A DNA stretch of 64,000 nucleotides. It comes from Cloeon dipterum (taxonomy: Eukaryota > Arthropoda > Insecta > Ephemeroptera > Baetidae). The notes beneath the pieces were generated by a model. It was not told the DNA's origin and did not search any database. It saw only the letters and a list, made by a program, of their open reading frames with translations. Numbering within the stretch: position 1 is the first letter of the stretch; each line of letters starts with the position of its first letter. A program made the position numbers and the translations under genes. The DNA lies in NCBI RefSeq assembly GCF_949628265.1, contig NC_088786.1, positions 9,858,001-9,922,000 of the forward strand, given 5' to 3'. Positions 49,331 through 62,153 of the stretch are shown one piece after another.

Positions 49331-51978
49331 TTTCCTTGAATATTGTCACTCTTGGCACACAACAACAATGCTGTTATCGCTAAGCTGTTTTGGTGCGAAG
49401 ATATTGAGCGACTATCACTCAATGATCTGAGGCGCACATTCCTCTTTATATATATGCTCGCAGTGACACTTAAAATACAAACTCAATGTCAGCAGCAGGT
49501 GGAGGGAAATCTGATGTTTAAAAATGCTTCTAAATTCCAACGTGCGCGGTCTTCAACACAATACAATTAGTCGGCATCGCTGCTGATAATCAACCGGTAT
49601 ACGTGTGGGTATATCTCTTTTTGACGGGACAATAATTACGGCGTTGGGCTCTGCTGAAAACAATGTGGTTCCTGTTATTTAAGAATTCACAGTAGCATGC
49701 AAAATTGAAATTAAAACTTCGTGCTTGGTGATTTTGAGACCTATTAAAGAATGCAACAATTATAAATTATACGTAAATTTTTGGTAAAATGATAATTTGA
49801 TTGAAAACGATATGTTTCTGTCAGTTGAAATGGTTTCAAATTATGAAACTAAAATACTGTTTTCTACACTGAATTTTTACAGCATTAAATATTTTACTGG
49901 CGTGCTTTACACCTCTGTGTTAGAGCGTAATTTTCGCTTTTTGTAAAAACATTTTGTGACGAAAATTATAAAATAAGCCGTTTATTAATGTGTGGCATTG
50001 GTTCTAGATTATTTTTTAAAAGTAATAATTATGCCCCAGGATAAATGAGGGTTTCAGCGCGTTCGCATTGCTAGAGTTATTATAAAGGGTATGCAACCTG
50101 CATTACTTATTTAAAAAGCGTTTTGTCTAAATTTGATTCTCATTTCTTATGAATGATGCTGCCTCAGCCCCAATGAACTTGATTCATCAATAAAATTCTT
50201 CTTCATTGAAATGAAATTCTTGGAATTTTTAATAATTTTCGCTGCATTGATTATTTTGCTTATCAGGAGAGTAATTGTTATAACTTATGCCTTTACTGAT
50301 CCGATTGTCAGCCAGAATGAGCGACCGTTTAGAGATTATGTGAACGTGTTTACAAAAATGGTTAAATTTTAAATGAACACCAAGTGATGTGAGCTCACAG
50401 TTTTGCAAGCATTTGTTACATGTCATTTGCATATTATTCCGCCTGAGTGATGTTTGGTGTCGAGTGCGGGCTGATTTGCGCCTACATTTGACTCTCTCGC
50501 GCATTGCAATGACAAGCTCATCCAGAATTTGGAGGATTTCGAAAGATCTCCGACTTGCTACTTGCTGGTTTGCACCTTTCCAGCATATGCGTGAATGAAT
50601 TTCATGGGATGAAAGTCTATAGCGCTTCAATAAAAAGACCACAGTACAGGGGCAAACACGGAGCCGGTCCTTTTCTGGACCAGTCTTCCTCCAATGAGGC
50701 CCATGTGCACCCATATGTTATTCGTTCTCGATGTTATTGGGTTGTTCGCTATCAGGAGGTTGCCCATCTCAAAAGAGGTGAGCCGATGAAATTAACTTTG
50801 TTCATACAAATTGGCCAAAGACTCACTCTTAGTTACTACCGACTTTTACTGATGAACTGTGCTAATCAACCATAGGGGTTTTCAGTGTGCGCATGGATTT
50901 GAATTAGATGTTTTCAATGCATTTGGAAAGCACACATGATTATGAGATTAGCTTTGGATCATTATATTCAGTTGAACCACAAACGGTAACATTTTCTTAG
51001 TAAATAGCATGTCAAGAGATTATCACAGAAATCCATTGACAGAACAATGGGTCACCTTACAATAAAACATCTTCTGTCCGCAAAGAATATCAAGATTACA
51101 TGATTGATTTCGTAACCAAGTATTTGGGATAGATAATCAGCGAATACGGACCCTAAGTTCCCTTTTTGAGGCTTTCTAAATACTTTAATTTAGTTTGTTG
51201 ATGACTGCGAGCTGTTGTTCTTGACGGGACAATTGAAGCTGGACTGATATTTTGAGTACTCTTTCAAGTTGAAAGTTGCGGTGGGCTTTAGATTGCAAAC
51301 TGATGATTAATTCTCTTCTTACTTTCTCCAGCATTCATTAAATGTTTTAGTTGAACTCTCACTCTGAAACACTAAATGCTCATAAATAATTTACAAACTG
51401 TTAAATAGCTAATTGGTCAGTGAGATTTTTTCCGAGCTTTAAAATTGTTTAACAATTAAAAACTTGCAAGGTCGATGCTGATTTGAATGCAAAATGCAAG
51501 AAATTAAAAAAATCAAAGGGTTACCATTTTAGATTAAATATGATAAAAATTTTGGCATTTTGTTCTTATTTTGAGGCACATATCAAACAGAACGAAGAAA
51601 CCTTTAAATTTTTTATTTAATTGCTGTTAATATGGCATTGTTTTAATAAAATTAAACTTGATATTAAGAAGTGATTAAAATTAAAACACTCAATTTGTCT
51701 GGTTTAATAGCGAGTTTTCATTTAGTTACAATATCCTGTCTTAAAGCACAAAAATACATTCACAATGTATCCACAGAACGTTCTATCTCAACAAATGGAT
51801 TCTCCAAAGGTTTGAATGATTCTTGTCCATTCTTTCAAAGATTTTACTTTATGAAGGAAAGAGTAGACTTTGGATGGTTAAAAATATTAAGTCTTGTGTT
51901 GCACTTCATCACTTTTAATTAAGTGTCACTAGAAGTTGTGGTAAAAATCAAATAAATAATTGTTGCACTTGTTCATCG
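49331..51978. other. Intergenic region with one dispersed-repeat copy
   Basis: No supported gene between 5'-nucleotidase copy B and the Pde11 stop. It contains repeat copy 3 at 50459-50793. A minus-strand ATTAAA at 51919-51914, 60 bp past the Pde11 stop, is a weak poly(A) candidate. Confidence 0.55.
50459..50793 (+). repeat. Dispersed repeat, copy 3 (longest, intergenic)
   Basis: The longest of three related segments, about 335 bp, from GTCGAGTGCGGGCTGATTTG to about GAGGTGAGCCGATG. It is GC-richer than its surroundings. A minus-strand open frame of 161 codons overlaps it (50229-50714) but extends beyond the repeat and resembles nothing I know. No target-site duplication or terminal inverted repeat is obvious, so class (SINE-like or non-autonomous DNA element) is open. 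Confidence 0.8.
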
Positions 51979-54900
51979 TCACTGTCGACTGTCTTCACCA
52001 TCTATCACTTTTCTTTTCTGAGTCACATTCACTTCTGAGAGTTCCAGCCAATGCATCTTGTTTTCGCGGACTCTATCCACCAAGGGCTTAAGTGTAGGAG
52101 ACAAGTCAGCAAATGCCTGGAAATAAAACAGCTCATTTATTGTAAAATTTAACGTAATTCAATTTATTTTTAATCTAAATTAGCTCAAATGCTATATCAC
52201 TTTCAAGCAATTTTATATTTTAATCAATCGATTAAATAAAAATATAATTCAATATCAAACTATTAGTGCATACCTCATAAATTGGTAAACAAATTGAGTC
52301 GATGAACGCTACTTGCATAAGTGGCAGCTGGTCTTCCTTTTCCCTGTTCATCATATCCTGTGGAAAAATACGGATCACATTCGCATCAACATGATCAAAT
52401 GAAGAAAAATGACTCACAATTGGTGTAATGTTCAGTTCCTCTCTTTCAATATCACCTTGCTCAAAAAACTCGCTTGATACCAAGTCAGCAACCTGAAACA
52501 CGTCATAAATATTATTCTGGAGAATTTAATTCGAGGTGTCTGGCCATCAAATGTTTGTTGTTTATCCTGCTAAAATGATGGAATCGGAGATATCAAATCA
52601 AGGGAAGCTGTTTTTTTACTAGGAGCAAAAATTCAGAACGTGCACGCAATTTAAAAATTACTATTAAGATTAATTATGCTATTATTTAGAAATTTGTGTA
52701 TATCTTTGGAGATCAAATGATATTAAAAGTAAAAGTTATCTCGCTGGCATTTTAGAAATACAGTGATCAAAACTCCAAAGTTATATAAACAGAAACATAC
52801 ATAATTATATTAAGGGACAAAAAACTGCCTCTAATAATTTTTTTGGACATGAATTAAAATGATCAGTGCTGTCTGCGAAAGGCTAGCGAAAATAAAATTT
52901 TGCTTCACACGAGAAAAAATTAATGACTGTGTACTCACCCTTTTTTCAATTTCCCACGGCTTGGTGATGGCTGCCAAGTCGCATACAGTCATTGTCATTC
53001 CGCGGAGTAGCTCCCTGTTATCCTCGTGCACCCAGTTATCGTGTGTCCGCACAACGTTGAAGAATGAGCCTCTTTTCCTGCGGGTGAAATTAATTATTAG
53101 GGTCGTTGTGGCACTCACAGGTACAAATAATGCTCACCTAAAATAGACTGCTAGATCTGTGGAGAGGATGGCGTCCTCTAATACTTTCACCACTCTTGAG
53201 TATTCTTCAGACGAAAGGTTGCCCAAAATTTGGTTGCCCTATTAGCCGAGATGTCAAATTAGTTAGCATGGCCAATGACTGATCAATTACCGGACTATTT
53301 AAAATCATGATGCACTGGTCAAAGTGGTGGTGTTCCATCGTGGAGGTAGAATAAAGTTGCGCCAGCGGCGAGGAGGCTCTACATACATTCCACCGTCAGA
53401 GTTTAAATCATATTTAAATCTTAAATCTATTAATTACTTGATTTGAAAGGAATTATTGGTCCCTCTATGGTCCAGGTCGTGGCAGAGGCAGGCAATGACG
53501 AGAGCTAAACATTCTATGTCGCCGAATACTTTCCACCATTGTGTGGCCTGCTGGGAACACGGCGCCAAATTCAGCATTGCTCATCCGCAGGGGGGAAACG
53601 TCAAAACAGATTTACTCACGCTGATGATTGAGAACATCATTTGCGCGACGTTGAATGCGTGCCTCCAGTTGTGGTACGTGACGTTGCGATAGTTCTTTTT
53701 TACAGAGGAGAGCCACCTGCACAGCACCTCGTAGTCAATGTGAAACCTTTCGATCAGGTCGAGATCCATAAACATGCGCAAACACGCCTGCAAATTTGAG
53801 CCAAAATTAACACATTTTTAGCCACTTGTTTTTCCATGGTAAATTTATTTGGTCACTCATAAAAAAAATTGGTTTAACATCATGATTTTAAATTTTATTT
53901 TAAAAGTTAACTTTAAAGTTATCAAATAGTCATTGCAAGGAGCAGTTTTCCCAGTATAATGAATTTAGTCTGTTGGATGCATCAGTCAAATGATTTTCTT
54001 GCCAAAACAAATTTTAAAATTAGAAAAATTTGTAAATTAAAATTATCCATTTAATACATTTGTAATTAACAAAATGAATAAAAGTGAATTCATATTTCGC
54101 AGATATGCCCTCATCGCGAGTGAACAATTTAAAAATATATTTAAGTATTTACCTTAAGAGTTTCATCGTCCGACATGTGAATGTCATCAAACGTAAAATC
54201 GAGAAGGCGGAGTTTTTTACTGGAAGGTACAACGTAGCTCTGTGGAAAAAACCAGAAGAAATTTAATATTTAGAGCGTTGACAAAAACTCAGCGTTTACT
54301 TTAAGTCTGTGTGCCTCATCGAGAGATGCTGACGCGTGATAACTTAGGACTTCTAGAGTGACACTCTGCTTGGCCATGGCGACCACAGCCTTTTCATACC
54401 TGTAGCAGAAAATAAAAGTTGGGTAATCCAGGTGATTTCATTTCACGTGACGCCAGAAAGCACTTACATGTGGGTGTTGTGGATGCCCATTCCGCAAAAA
54501 ATTGAAAAGGCTTCGACAAAGTTCTCATCGTTTCGCGTAAATGCTAAGTCATCAAACTTATTCACTAACTGCAACAGACTTGCTTGACGTGTGCTGAAAT
54601 TTTAACGGACTGTCGTGTTACCTGTATGACGCCTATAATTTGCCCCGATGAGTTTTTGATGGGCATGCAGAGAATACTTTTGTGTCGGAAATTGGTCCCT
54701 TCGTCTACAGATCTGTCAAAACTCTCGTGGCTGTAGGCGTCCGCAACATTTAAAGTCTGCAATTATTTAAAATTTAATTTTAAAGTTCTTGCGAGGCATT
54801 AATTAGAAAAAATTCACCTCTCCCGTGGTCGCCACATAACCAGTCACGCCAATGTTAATTGGGAATCTGCTTTCAAACGGACTGAAATAAAAGGCTTCAT

Positions 54901-57900
54901 TTACAACCGCTCGGCAACAACGTCATTAAACTTGCCTTGTCCTTGAGTCGACGTCCTCGCACTCCATATCGCTCGCTTCGAGATCAAAAACGCGGGAGAA
55001 ACTGCTGCCTTTGGAGGCCTGGTGGAGCAACAGAACCTATTGGACGGTCCAAAGGGTGAGTTGGTCATTGAGAATTAAATAGATGGGCTTACCTGAACGC
55101 GCTGGCACTGGATTAGGGACTGTGTGTGGGTGAGGATGCGGTATACCATGTGCTCAATTGTACTCTGCTCCTCAAAGACCATGCGGGCCAAGTCCAGCAA
55201 GACCTGGAAGGAAATCAATGGATTCACACTCACATTTTTGGAAAAATGCGTTTTCGAAAGAAATTAGACTACAAAGAAATTGTAGCAATAGCAGATCAAC
55301 TAATAAAAAGATGTATACTGTTTGAAAATTCAATATTAAAATGATAGCTGATAGGAGTGTGAAGTGTCTCAACTGCGCCACATTATGCAATTTCAAATGT
55401 GAATAATGTTTAAAAACTCATATATCTCGCAAGATTTTAAGTGTAGTTGGACGCAGTGTGTGCAATAGACAGCTCATAAAAGTTGAATGAAAAGCCTGTC
55501 AACCTCTATCACCCTTATCCTGTGCTCGCCTGAACGATCCACTATACAAAACGCTATACATCGCAAAGCACGAGAACCATAACAGCCATTGCGCCCACCA
55601 TCCCCGAAATTTGCGTTTTCACGCTGGATCCGCGATCATTAATCAGCGAGAAAAATGTATACACGAGCAGCTGCCAATAAATCCGCAGCAGCAGGAGACA
55701 AAATCGAAAATCGGCAGTGGGTATATCCGCGGGAGCTGGAATCATTTCTCGGCCCACCAGTAAATCTGCTGCTTTGATATGCGCATTATATTCGGTGCTT
55801 ACGAGCTTGCAGCTCGGCGAGACAGAACAAATCTGGGCTGAAACGCATATATAATACTTGCCTGATTACGCTTCACTTCCAGTTGACTCGTCTCGTAAAG
55901 CTGTGCGTTCCTGAGACCGATGCCGCAGAACTGGAGGTAGCTGGCAAAAATCTTCTCGTCGTTGGTGGTGAAACATGACTCGCCCTGCTTGTTTATGACC
56001 TGCCGTCAAGAAATCACATTTTTATTTGCCATTTTCACGTGTCAACGCGTGAGCTGAGAAATGGGCTTTGTTGGGTCTTGAGTTTCACTTATTTATTTCG
56101 GGAGCGTTGACAGACACGGCACGTGCAGAGTGCGAAATGGATTTGCTAACACCTCAGAGCAGTAATTTACACTTTGTTGTCTGCAGAAAGTTCTGCATTT
56201 GTTTGGGGAAAAATTTGACTCTGCATAACGCAGGAAAAAAATAATCATTCACAATTTAAATCTAAAAAAAATACGAGGAAAACTAATCAAATAGCCATCT
56301 CACGCGCGAAACAATATAGAAAAGTTATTTTCGTAGCTCCGAAGAGAACGTCTTTTAAGCAAAATGCTATTCAGAACGACAAGAAGTGAAATTTAATTAG
56401 CAAAAGTTTCAGAGCGCAGTTGGGAAGACGGCTTTCAGTTGGAATAAAACAAGACGGATATCGATTTTCCCCTTGGGCCAAAGTTAAAAGACAAATAATC
56501 CCACCTGTGCAACACCGATCACTTCACCGTTGCAGTCTTTTATTGGCATACAAAGTAGAGTGCGCGTCCTGTAGCCGGTCATTAGGTCAATGTCATGGTT
56601 GAATCTGTTGTCCTGCAACAAAGAAGGCAACATAATCAGGGCGAGAGCATGTTGATCTGCAAACATTGATTGAAGCTTCGTACCCTCATCCTTCTTTTTC
56701 GTGAGATATTATTTATCTTTGCTATAACGCCTCTCAACTCGGAGCGTCAGCAAAAACTGATTAGAAAAGAGAAAACCATTTTTCTTACTCAAGCGAGGCG
56801 CAAGGGGAGCGAAAGGAAAAGCAATTTAAACCTATTTTTCGGCAGTTTGATGGATTGTTTTCAATATAGGTTGAACGATATAAAATGTCTTACTATCGGT
56901 CGCTCTCTTCCCAAGGAGGCTGCTCTATTATCTTATGAATTTCAACTGGTGTATTCAGAGAGCAAAATAAAAATTCTGGGTAGCTCCCAGTGGTTAAAAG
57001 ATATAGGCGGGGGCTGAGGCCGTTTCCGAAAATTGCGATCCGACGTGCAAATGCAAAAGCTGTGCTTGATCCGTTTTTCTATTAAGAGAGCATACATAGC
57101 CAGACACTGCCCAAGGCGGCAAATGGAAAAACGCCTCGGAAAATCGGTCAATCGTGTGTGTCGCGTCATAAAACGAAATGTTCGCCAGAGTGTATGACTA
57201 AAAATAGTCTGCATAAGGGTGAAGGGGAATTCACTTTCAAGTGATCCTGATATTGTCAATGGGATTTTGCAGTAAGCCAGAGCGAGCAGAGTGAATATAA
57301 AACGCTCCCAAACACATATACATAGCGTCCTCTGGGTCACGGGCGATTAAGGATAAAAATAGCTAGGTCGGTACACTATGCTTGGCCACCAAGGGAAACA
57401 GACGACCGTGCTGGGAATTCGCAATCTATGCTTGAGAGCATAGAAAGTTGTTGGCTTAGGCTTGCTCTTGCAATTTCGCAGAAGCACAGACGATATTCAT
57501 CATTATTTGTATTGATCGGCGGCGTAACTCATGTGTGAGAGCTCAATGCTATAATAATGCATGGCGCAGTGGTCAGGGTCTTAGATCACAAACACACATC
57601 ATGAATTGACTTTCAAACAACTTAAATAAAGTTAGGTGGTCTACACATGCATGCTTTTTTTATTTAAATTTAATGTGATAGGAGTTTTGATTCAAAAAAT
57701 TTAAAATGTTCGATTTTGGAACTTGTTAGCTCCGTAAATATGCCATTGTTCACAAATTTTTTAAATTGACTGTAATTGATAGACGTAGAACAATAAACAA
57801 CTATATAAATATTTATTTTGTAATAATATTACCTTTTTCCGCGAAAACTTTATGCTTCAAATCAAAATTTTATCAGTGCACTTTTTGATTTTGTAATCAG

Positions 57901-60900
57901 AAACTGAAGCCGAGTTTGATCAATAAAAAAAGTGCGCATGCGAACACCAAAAAATATCGATTTGAATGCTCAAACATTTCCTCAGAAATTCGCTTTGAAA
58001 ACCAGAATTAATGGCAAAAATTGTGCAATCATCCTGTTTATAAAACCAACGAGTTTCAAGACAAAAAACCTAACAAATAAGTATAGTTCTAAAATATTTT
58101 TGCATCAAAGCAACCATTAAGAGGGATAGGACTTCAAAAGTGATTTAATCCGTTTTAAGTGTTGCTCAAAAGTCTTACAATTATTTGCACATTTGATTTT
58201 TGAAAGTTAAACGGGCGCAAAGTAGAAAGCAATCAACTATTTTAAATCCTAAACCAGATTATTACCCCTTTTTAACTAAACATTACATCAAAAGAATCCA
58301 AGTCTTAAATGAATATTACAGTGACTATACTTACGCTTGTAAATTATCAAAATGATTCGTCTAACGATAACATTTACTTTTTCCTTTTATAAACAAAATA
58401 AAAAAGAAAACGGTATAAAAATCAGGTCCAAATCATCTTAATAATTCATCATGAGCTTTAAAAGGCAACCGCTTTTAAAATGCTAATTAATGTCACATTG
58501 TAACTTAAATTTTTGGAAAAATATATAGAGCAGGAAATATGTGTACCAAAAAGATGACAATTTCGCACGCATTAAGCGGTATAATGCTCCATAAAAGGGA
58601 CCACTCCAGTGGATAGTATGTATACATTAACTGCTCTCCCTCTATGATCTTGTAAAAAAACTCTGACCATTAAGTAGGCGGGATAATTAATGGTGCTCTT
58701 GGTGTGCGAGGAGCGTGGTGTCTCAGAGCGGTAGACAGGGTAATAGTCCCGTCGTGTATGCCATATATTTTAGCGTGGCGCGCCGAGAAGTGCGGCGAAC
58801 GCACGCTTGCTCTCTTTTCTGAGTGAGTCTCACATAGCCGCAAAATCAATAAGCGAATAATCTTTCGGGACACTCCTCGGTCACGTTTGAGGGAAACAGC
58901 CAAATAAATCATCGCGGGAAATTGCGATCATGCCGAGTTATTATTAATAAAGCGGCCGGCCCGCGACGCGCCCACAGAAATTACTTAATTTAAAAGGGAA
59001 TAAACGCGATCGCGCGCGCCTTGTGTTCGAACAGGGCACTTTCAGGCAGGTCGTAAAACGTGCACGCGTGGTGGGCACAATTTTGCAGGAAATTATTGCC
59101 GCTTTCCGAGAAAACAGGAGAGGAATGGAATACACATTAACCTGTTATAAGCGAGGCAAATAAGCAAAACAGCAGCACGGCTCGATTGTAAAGCTCTGCT
59201 ACTTTTCACTAATTAACGCTCCTGGCGCGCAAACTATTAATTTCTCTGCGAGTTAATTAACAATGTATACATGTGCTATGCTAATAAACAAAACTGTGGT
59301 ATTGGTTGCACAATTTTGTTTTATTTGGAGCTGAAGTTTCTCTTTTGACATGTTGTAAAATGGGAAAATTAGAGCGAACGTAGTAATATTCATGAACTTC
59401 TGTTTAAAAAAGGTTCTAATTGAGAGGGTCGGTTTTTTTTCTTGAGCTCTCCACTCGTTACAGGAACGAAAAATCAGCGCAAAAGAATAATTAAGGGCTT
59501 TTAAAAGTAAACATAATATTAACAACAACCATTTAAAAAGAGCCTTAAAACGTTTAAGTAAGTAAAAGCTGTGTGTAAAATTAGAACAGTTTAAAAAAAT
59601 CCACTTAAAGCATTTTCTTAGCCTTATGCCTCATGAAAATCTCATGAAGATCGAATTTTGCAATAAATTAACAAGTTACGTAAAGATCAAAATTCATACA
59701 AATTTGAGAATTTTTCCATTCCCCTCACCTTTGGATATATAAGCAGATTAGATTGAACAATCTTACTGCAGTAAATAGTCTCAAAATTCTTTCAAATGAA
59801 GCTATAACTACAATTTTCACGCAAAAGAAACTAAGGAGTATAGACTAGACTAGTAATAGTAATAAATAATAATATTTTTAATGGGGAAATAAGTCTCTAA
59901 ATACGAGACATTTTTCTGTCATTGTAAGGCCAGTGTTAAACTTTATCAAGAGACTGTCAAACAATTTAAAAAAATTAATACCATAAAAAGTTGTATTTCC
60001 CTATTGAGCAACTTCGAATTATGTCTAAATTGGCAAGATAAACCGTCTGGCACAGTGTGCTTCAGAAAAATCCAACTCCTGAAAATTTTATCGAATGGTT
60101 TCCCCTTTTGACGCAGATATTGCTCTAAAAAGGCCATTGGAAATAAAAAATAAAAAAACACCCTCTCACCTTGTATGCATCAGGGATGTTGACCTGCTCG
60201 CCACTCTCAGCAACAAAACCGACGATGCCGTGACCCCACTGGATCTTAATCTCCTCTTTCTTCTCCATCTCTTCAAGCGTGGATCGGGAGCATACGTCGA
60301 AGAGCTTGGACACGAGGCAGCGGCCGCCGCAGGTGCTGCCCTGGACGAGGAAGAGCGAGCCGCGGTCGGCCCTGAGGAGCATGCTGACGTTCTGTAGGAT
60401 CTTGTGGCAGAGACTGCGCACGTCCAGCTCGTTGCAGATGTCCTTGACGAGCTCGAAGATGAGCTCCTTCTCGTCCAAGTGGCGCAACTCGATCCGCGAG
60501 CGCCGCTGTCCGGCCTGCGCGGTGTTCGAGTTGTGCATGTTGTTGTTGGTGGCCATGTGGTGCGTCGACGTGCAGTTGCTCGTGCTGTCTGGGCTCGGCG
60601 TGACGAGAAAGGTCGGCGTGCCGTCGATCGTGGTCACGATCGGCTTCAGCAGCCCACCGCGCTCGAACTCATGGGCGGAGATCTTGCGCACCGGAGTGGT
60701 GGCTCCGCTTCCGCCGCGCGATGAGCCGCCGGTCGGCTGCGTCGGCGACTCGCCCGTGCTGCTCTGCGTCATCGACGACGTCGACGTTGCGTGAGTTACC
60801 AGCCACGAGTCCACTACTTGGCGCGTTGCTTTTCTGTGAACACATCAGTACTTCGTCACTTCCTGTTCAACACTGCCCAATTTGAAATTTTCTTTTTATA

Positions 60901-62153
60901 GCCGTGCTGTGTAAATTACTAAAACATATTTGCAAAAATATGACAGACAGAAGTGTGGAACTGCTAAAATAGAGCCACAAAACCACGGGGAAACGGCCGG
61001 GGTTTATAGTAAAAGTTTATTTATGTAAAATATATTATCATCTTTTTCGTTTCAATAAAAGGTGCAAAGCAGGATAATATTTTCTGCCTTTTGTTATAAT
61101 GAGTTGGCTGCGCGCTTAGTTTTTCAATAGTTTTTCTGATACATTTTGCCAAGTAAAGGTATTAAAATGATCTTACATTGCGAAATTTCAAGCAAATTTC
61201 CAATAAATCACATTGTTAAAGATTTTTTCGTTTCCTTTGAGTTTCATGAATCTTGGAATAATTGCCGAACTTTTTTGCGGGGAAATCCATCCTTGGTGGA
61301 TGTGACTGGAATGGAAGATTTCATTTCGTAGCTGTAGACTGAATTAAATTTATGCCCAATTATCTACCCGCGAAAATCACGCGGACAAGCTGCTTTTCAA
61401 TGGCCGGGAGTTGCACGAGCGGACTGATAAGGACATGTTGATAGTTCCCAAATATTCACTTATTATAATATGGACAGAAAATCTTCCGTCTTTGATATTC
61501 GTGTCCAAATTTCACTTAAAAATAGAGTTACACACACCGTGCGTTTGTAAAAAAATTACAGCATGCATTGTCTCAAATAAAATATATTTTTAATGATGCA
61601 AATATTTGTATTTTAGTTTGGGTCGTGTAGGGCAAAGGTTTAGCTGCCGATCCGCAGTGAAAACTGTTTTTATATAGTTTTAAATTCAATTGAATGTTAA
61701 TTTGTGCTTGTTATATTATGCTTTCTAAATAAAATGACAAAAATGGCAGTAAATTTGTACAAAATTTCATGCATGAGATTTTTTAACAAGAAAAATGAGG
61801 TGAATTCATCCAATCATTGTTTTGAAACAGCTGAGCTATAATGATGGTGTTCTGGATAGAATAACTTGTATTTTGGATACTATTTATACAAAAAATCTAA
61901 AACAAGCAGAAAATCACGCTAAATTGTGTTAACCTGAGGAAGTAGTCCTGCATGAACTCTGGGTGCTCGTCGAGCCATGCCTCGACCTTGGCGCACTCTT
62001 GGTCGTAGTACAGCAGCGGCGTCTTGGAGGCAGCATGCTGGTGTGCTCCGCCTCCGCCGCCCTCCGCCCCCGTGACGACTGTGCTGGGGGCCGTTTCCGC
62101 CGTCATCCTTCCGGTGGGACGGTCGGTCTCGACCTCCACACGCAAGTGCGGAC
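51979..62153 (-). CDS. Pde11: Pde11, dual-specificity cyclic nucleotide phosphodiesterase (5' end missing)
   Basis: Nineteen exons (minus): 62153-61934, 60833-60170, 56612-56505, 55999-55862, 55203-55093, 55036-54936, 54881-54818, 54756-54622, 54568-54468, 54399-54300, 54239-54153, 53787-53620, 53547-53438, 53378-53291, 53238-53138, 53077-52939, 52492-52418, 52357-52274, 52116-51979; 909 codons visible. The N-terminal part has [20 protein letters not shown] and [19 protein letters not shown], as I recall for fly Pde11. GAF-A and GAF-B each keep an NKxnFx3DE motif ([13 protein letters not shown] and [13 protein letters not shown]), which suggests cyclic nucleotide binding. The catalytic domain has [21 protein letters not shown], the metal Asp in [10 protein letters not shown], and the invariant Gln in [15 protein letters not shown]. 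It hydrolyses cAMP and cGMP in the cytosol. The first exon starts at codon position 2, so at least one more 5' exon exists, not found in the window. Confidence 0.96.
56613..60169 (-). other. Pde11: Large Pde11 intron inside GAF-A
   Basis: This 3.6 kb phase 0 intron interrupts GAF-A right after NIPDAYK. It has a CpG-rich patch near 58680-59130. Open frames within it (up to 132 codons) show no domain. I see no extra exon. Confidence 0.65.

Noticed and set aside
50229..50714. 161-codon minus-strand open frame over repeat copy 3 as a transposon protein
   Set aside because: It extends past the repeat, is not seen in the other copies, and has no transposase or reverse transcriptase motif.
60095..60794. 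Plus-strand open frames of 100-171 codons
   Set aside because: They are antisense to the large Pde11 exon, whose minus-strand translation matches Pde11.
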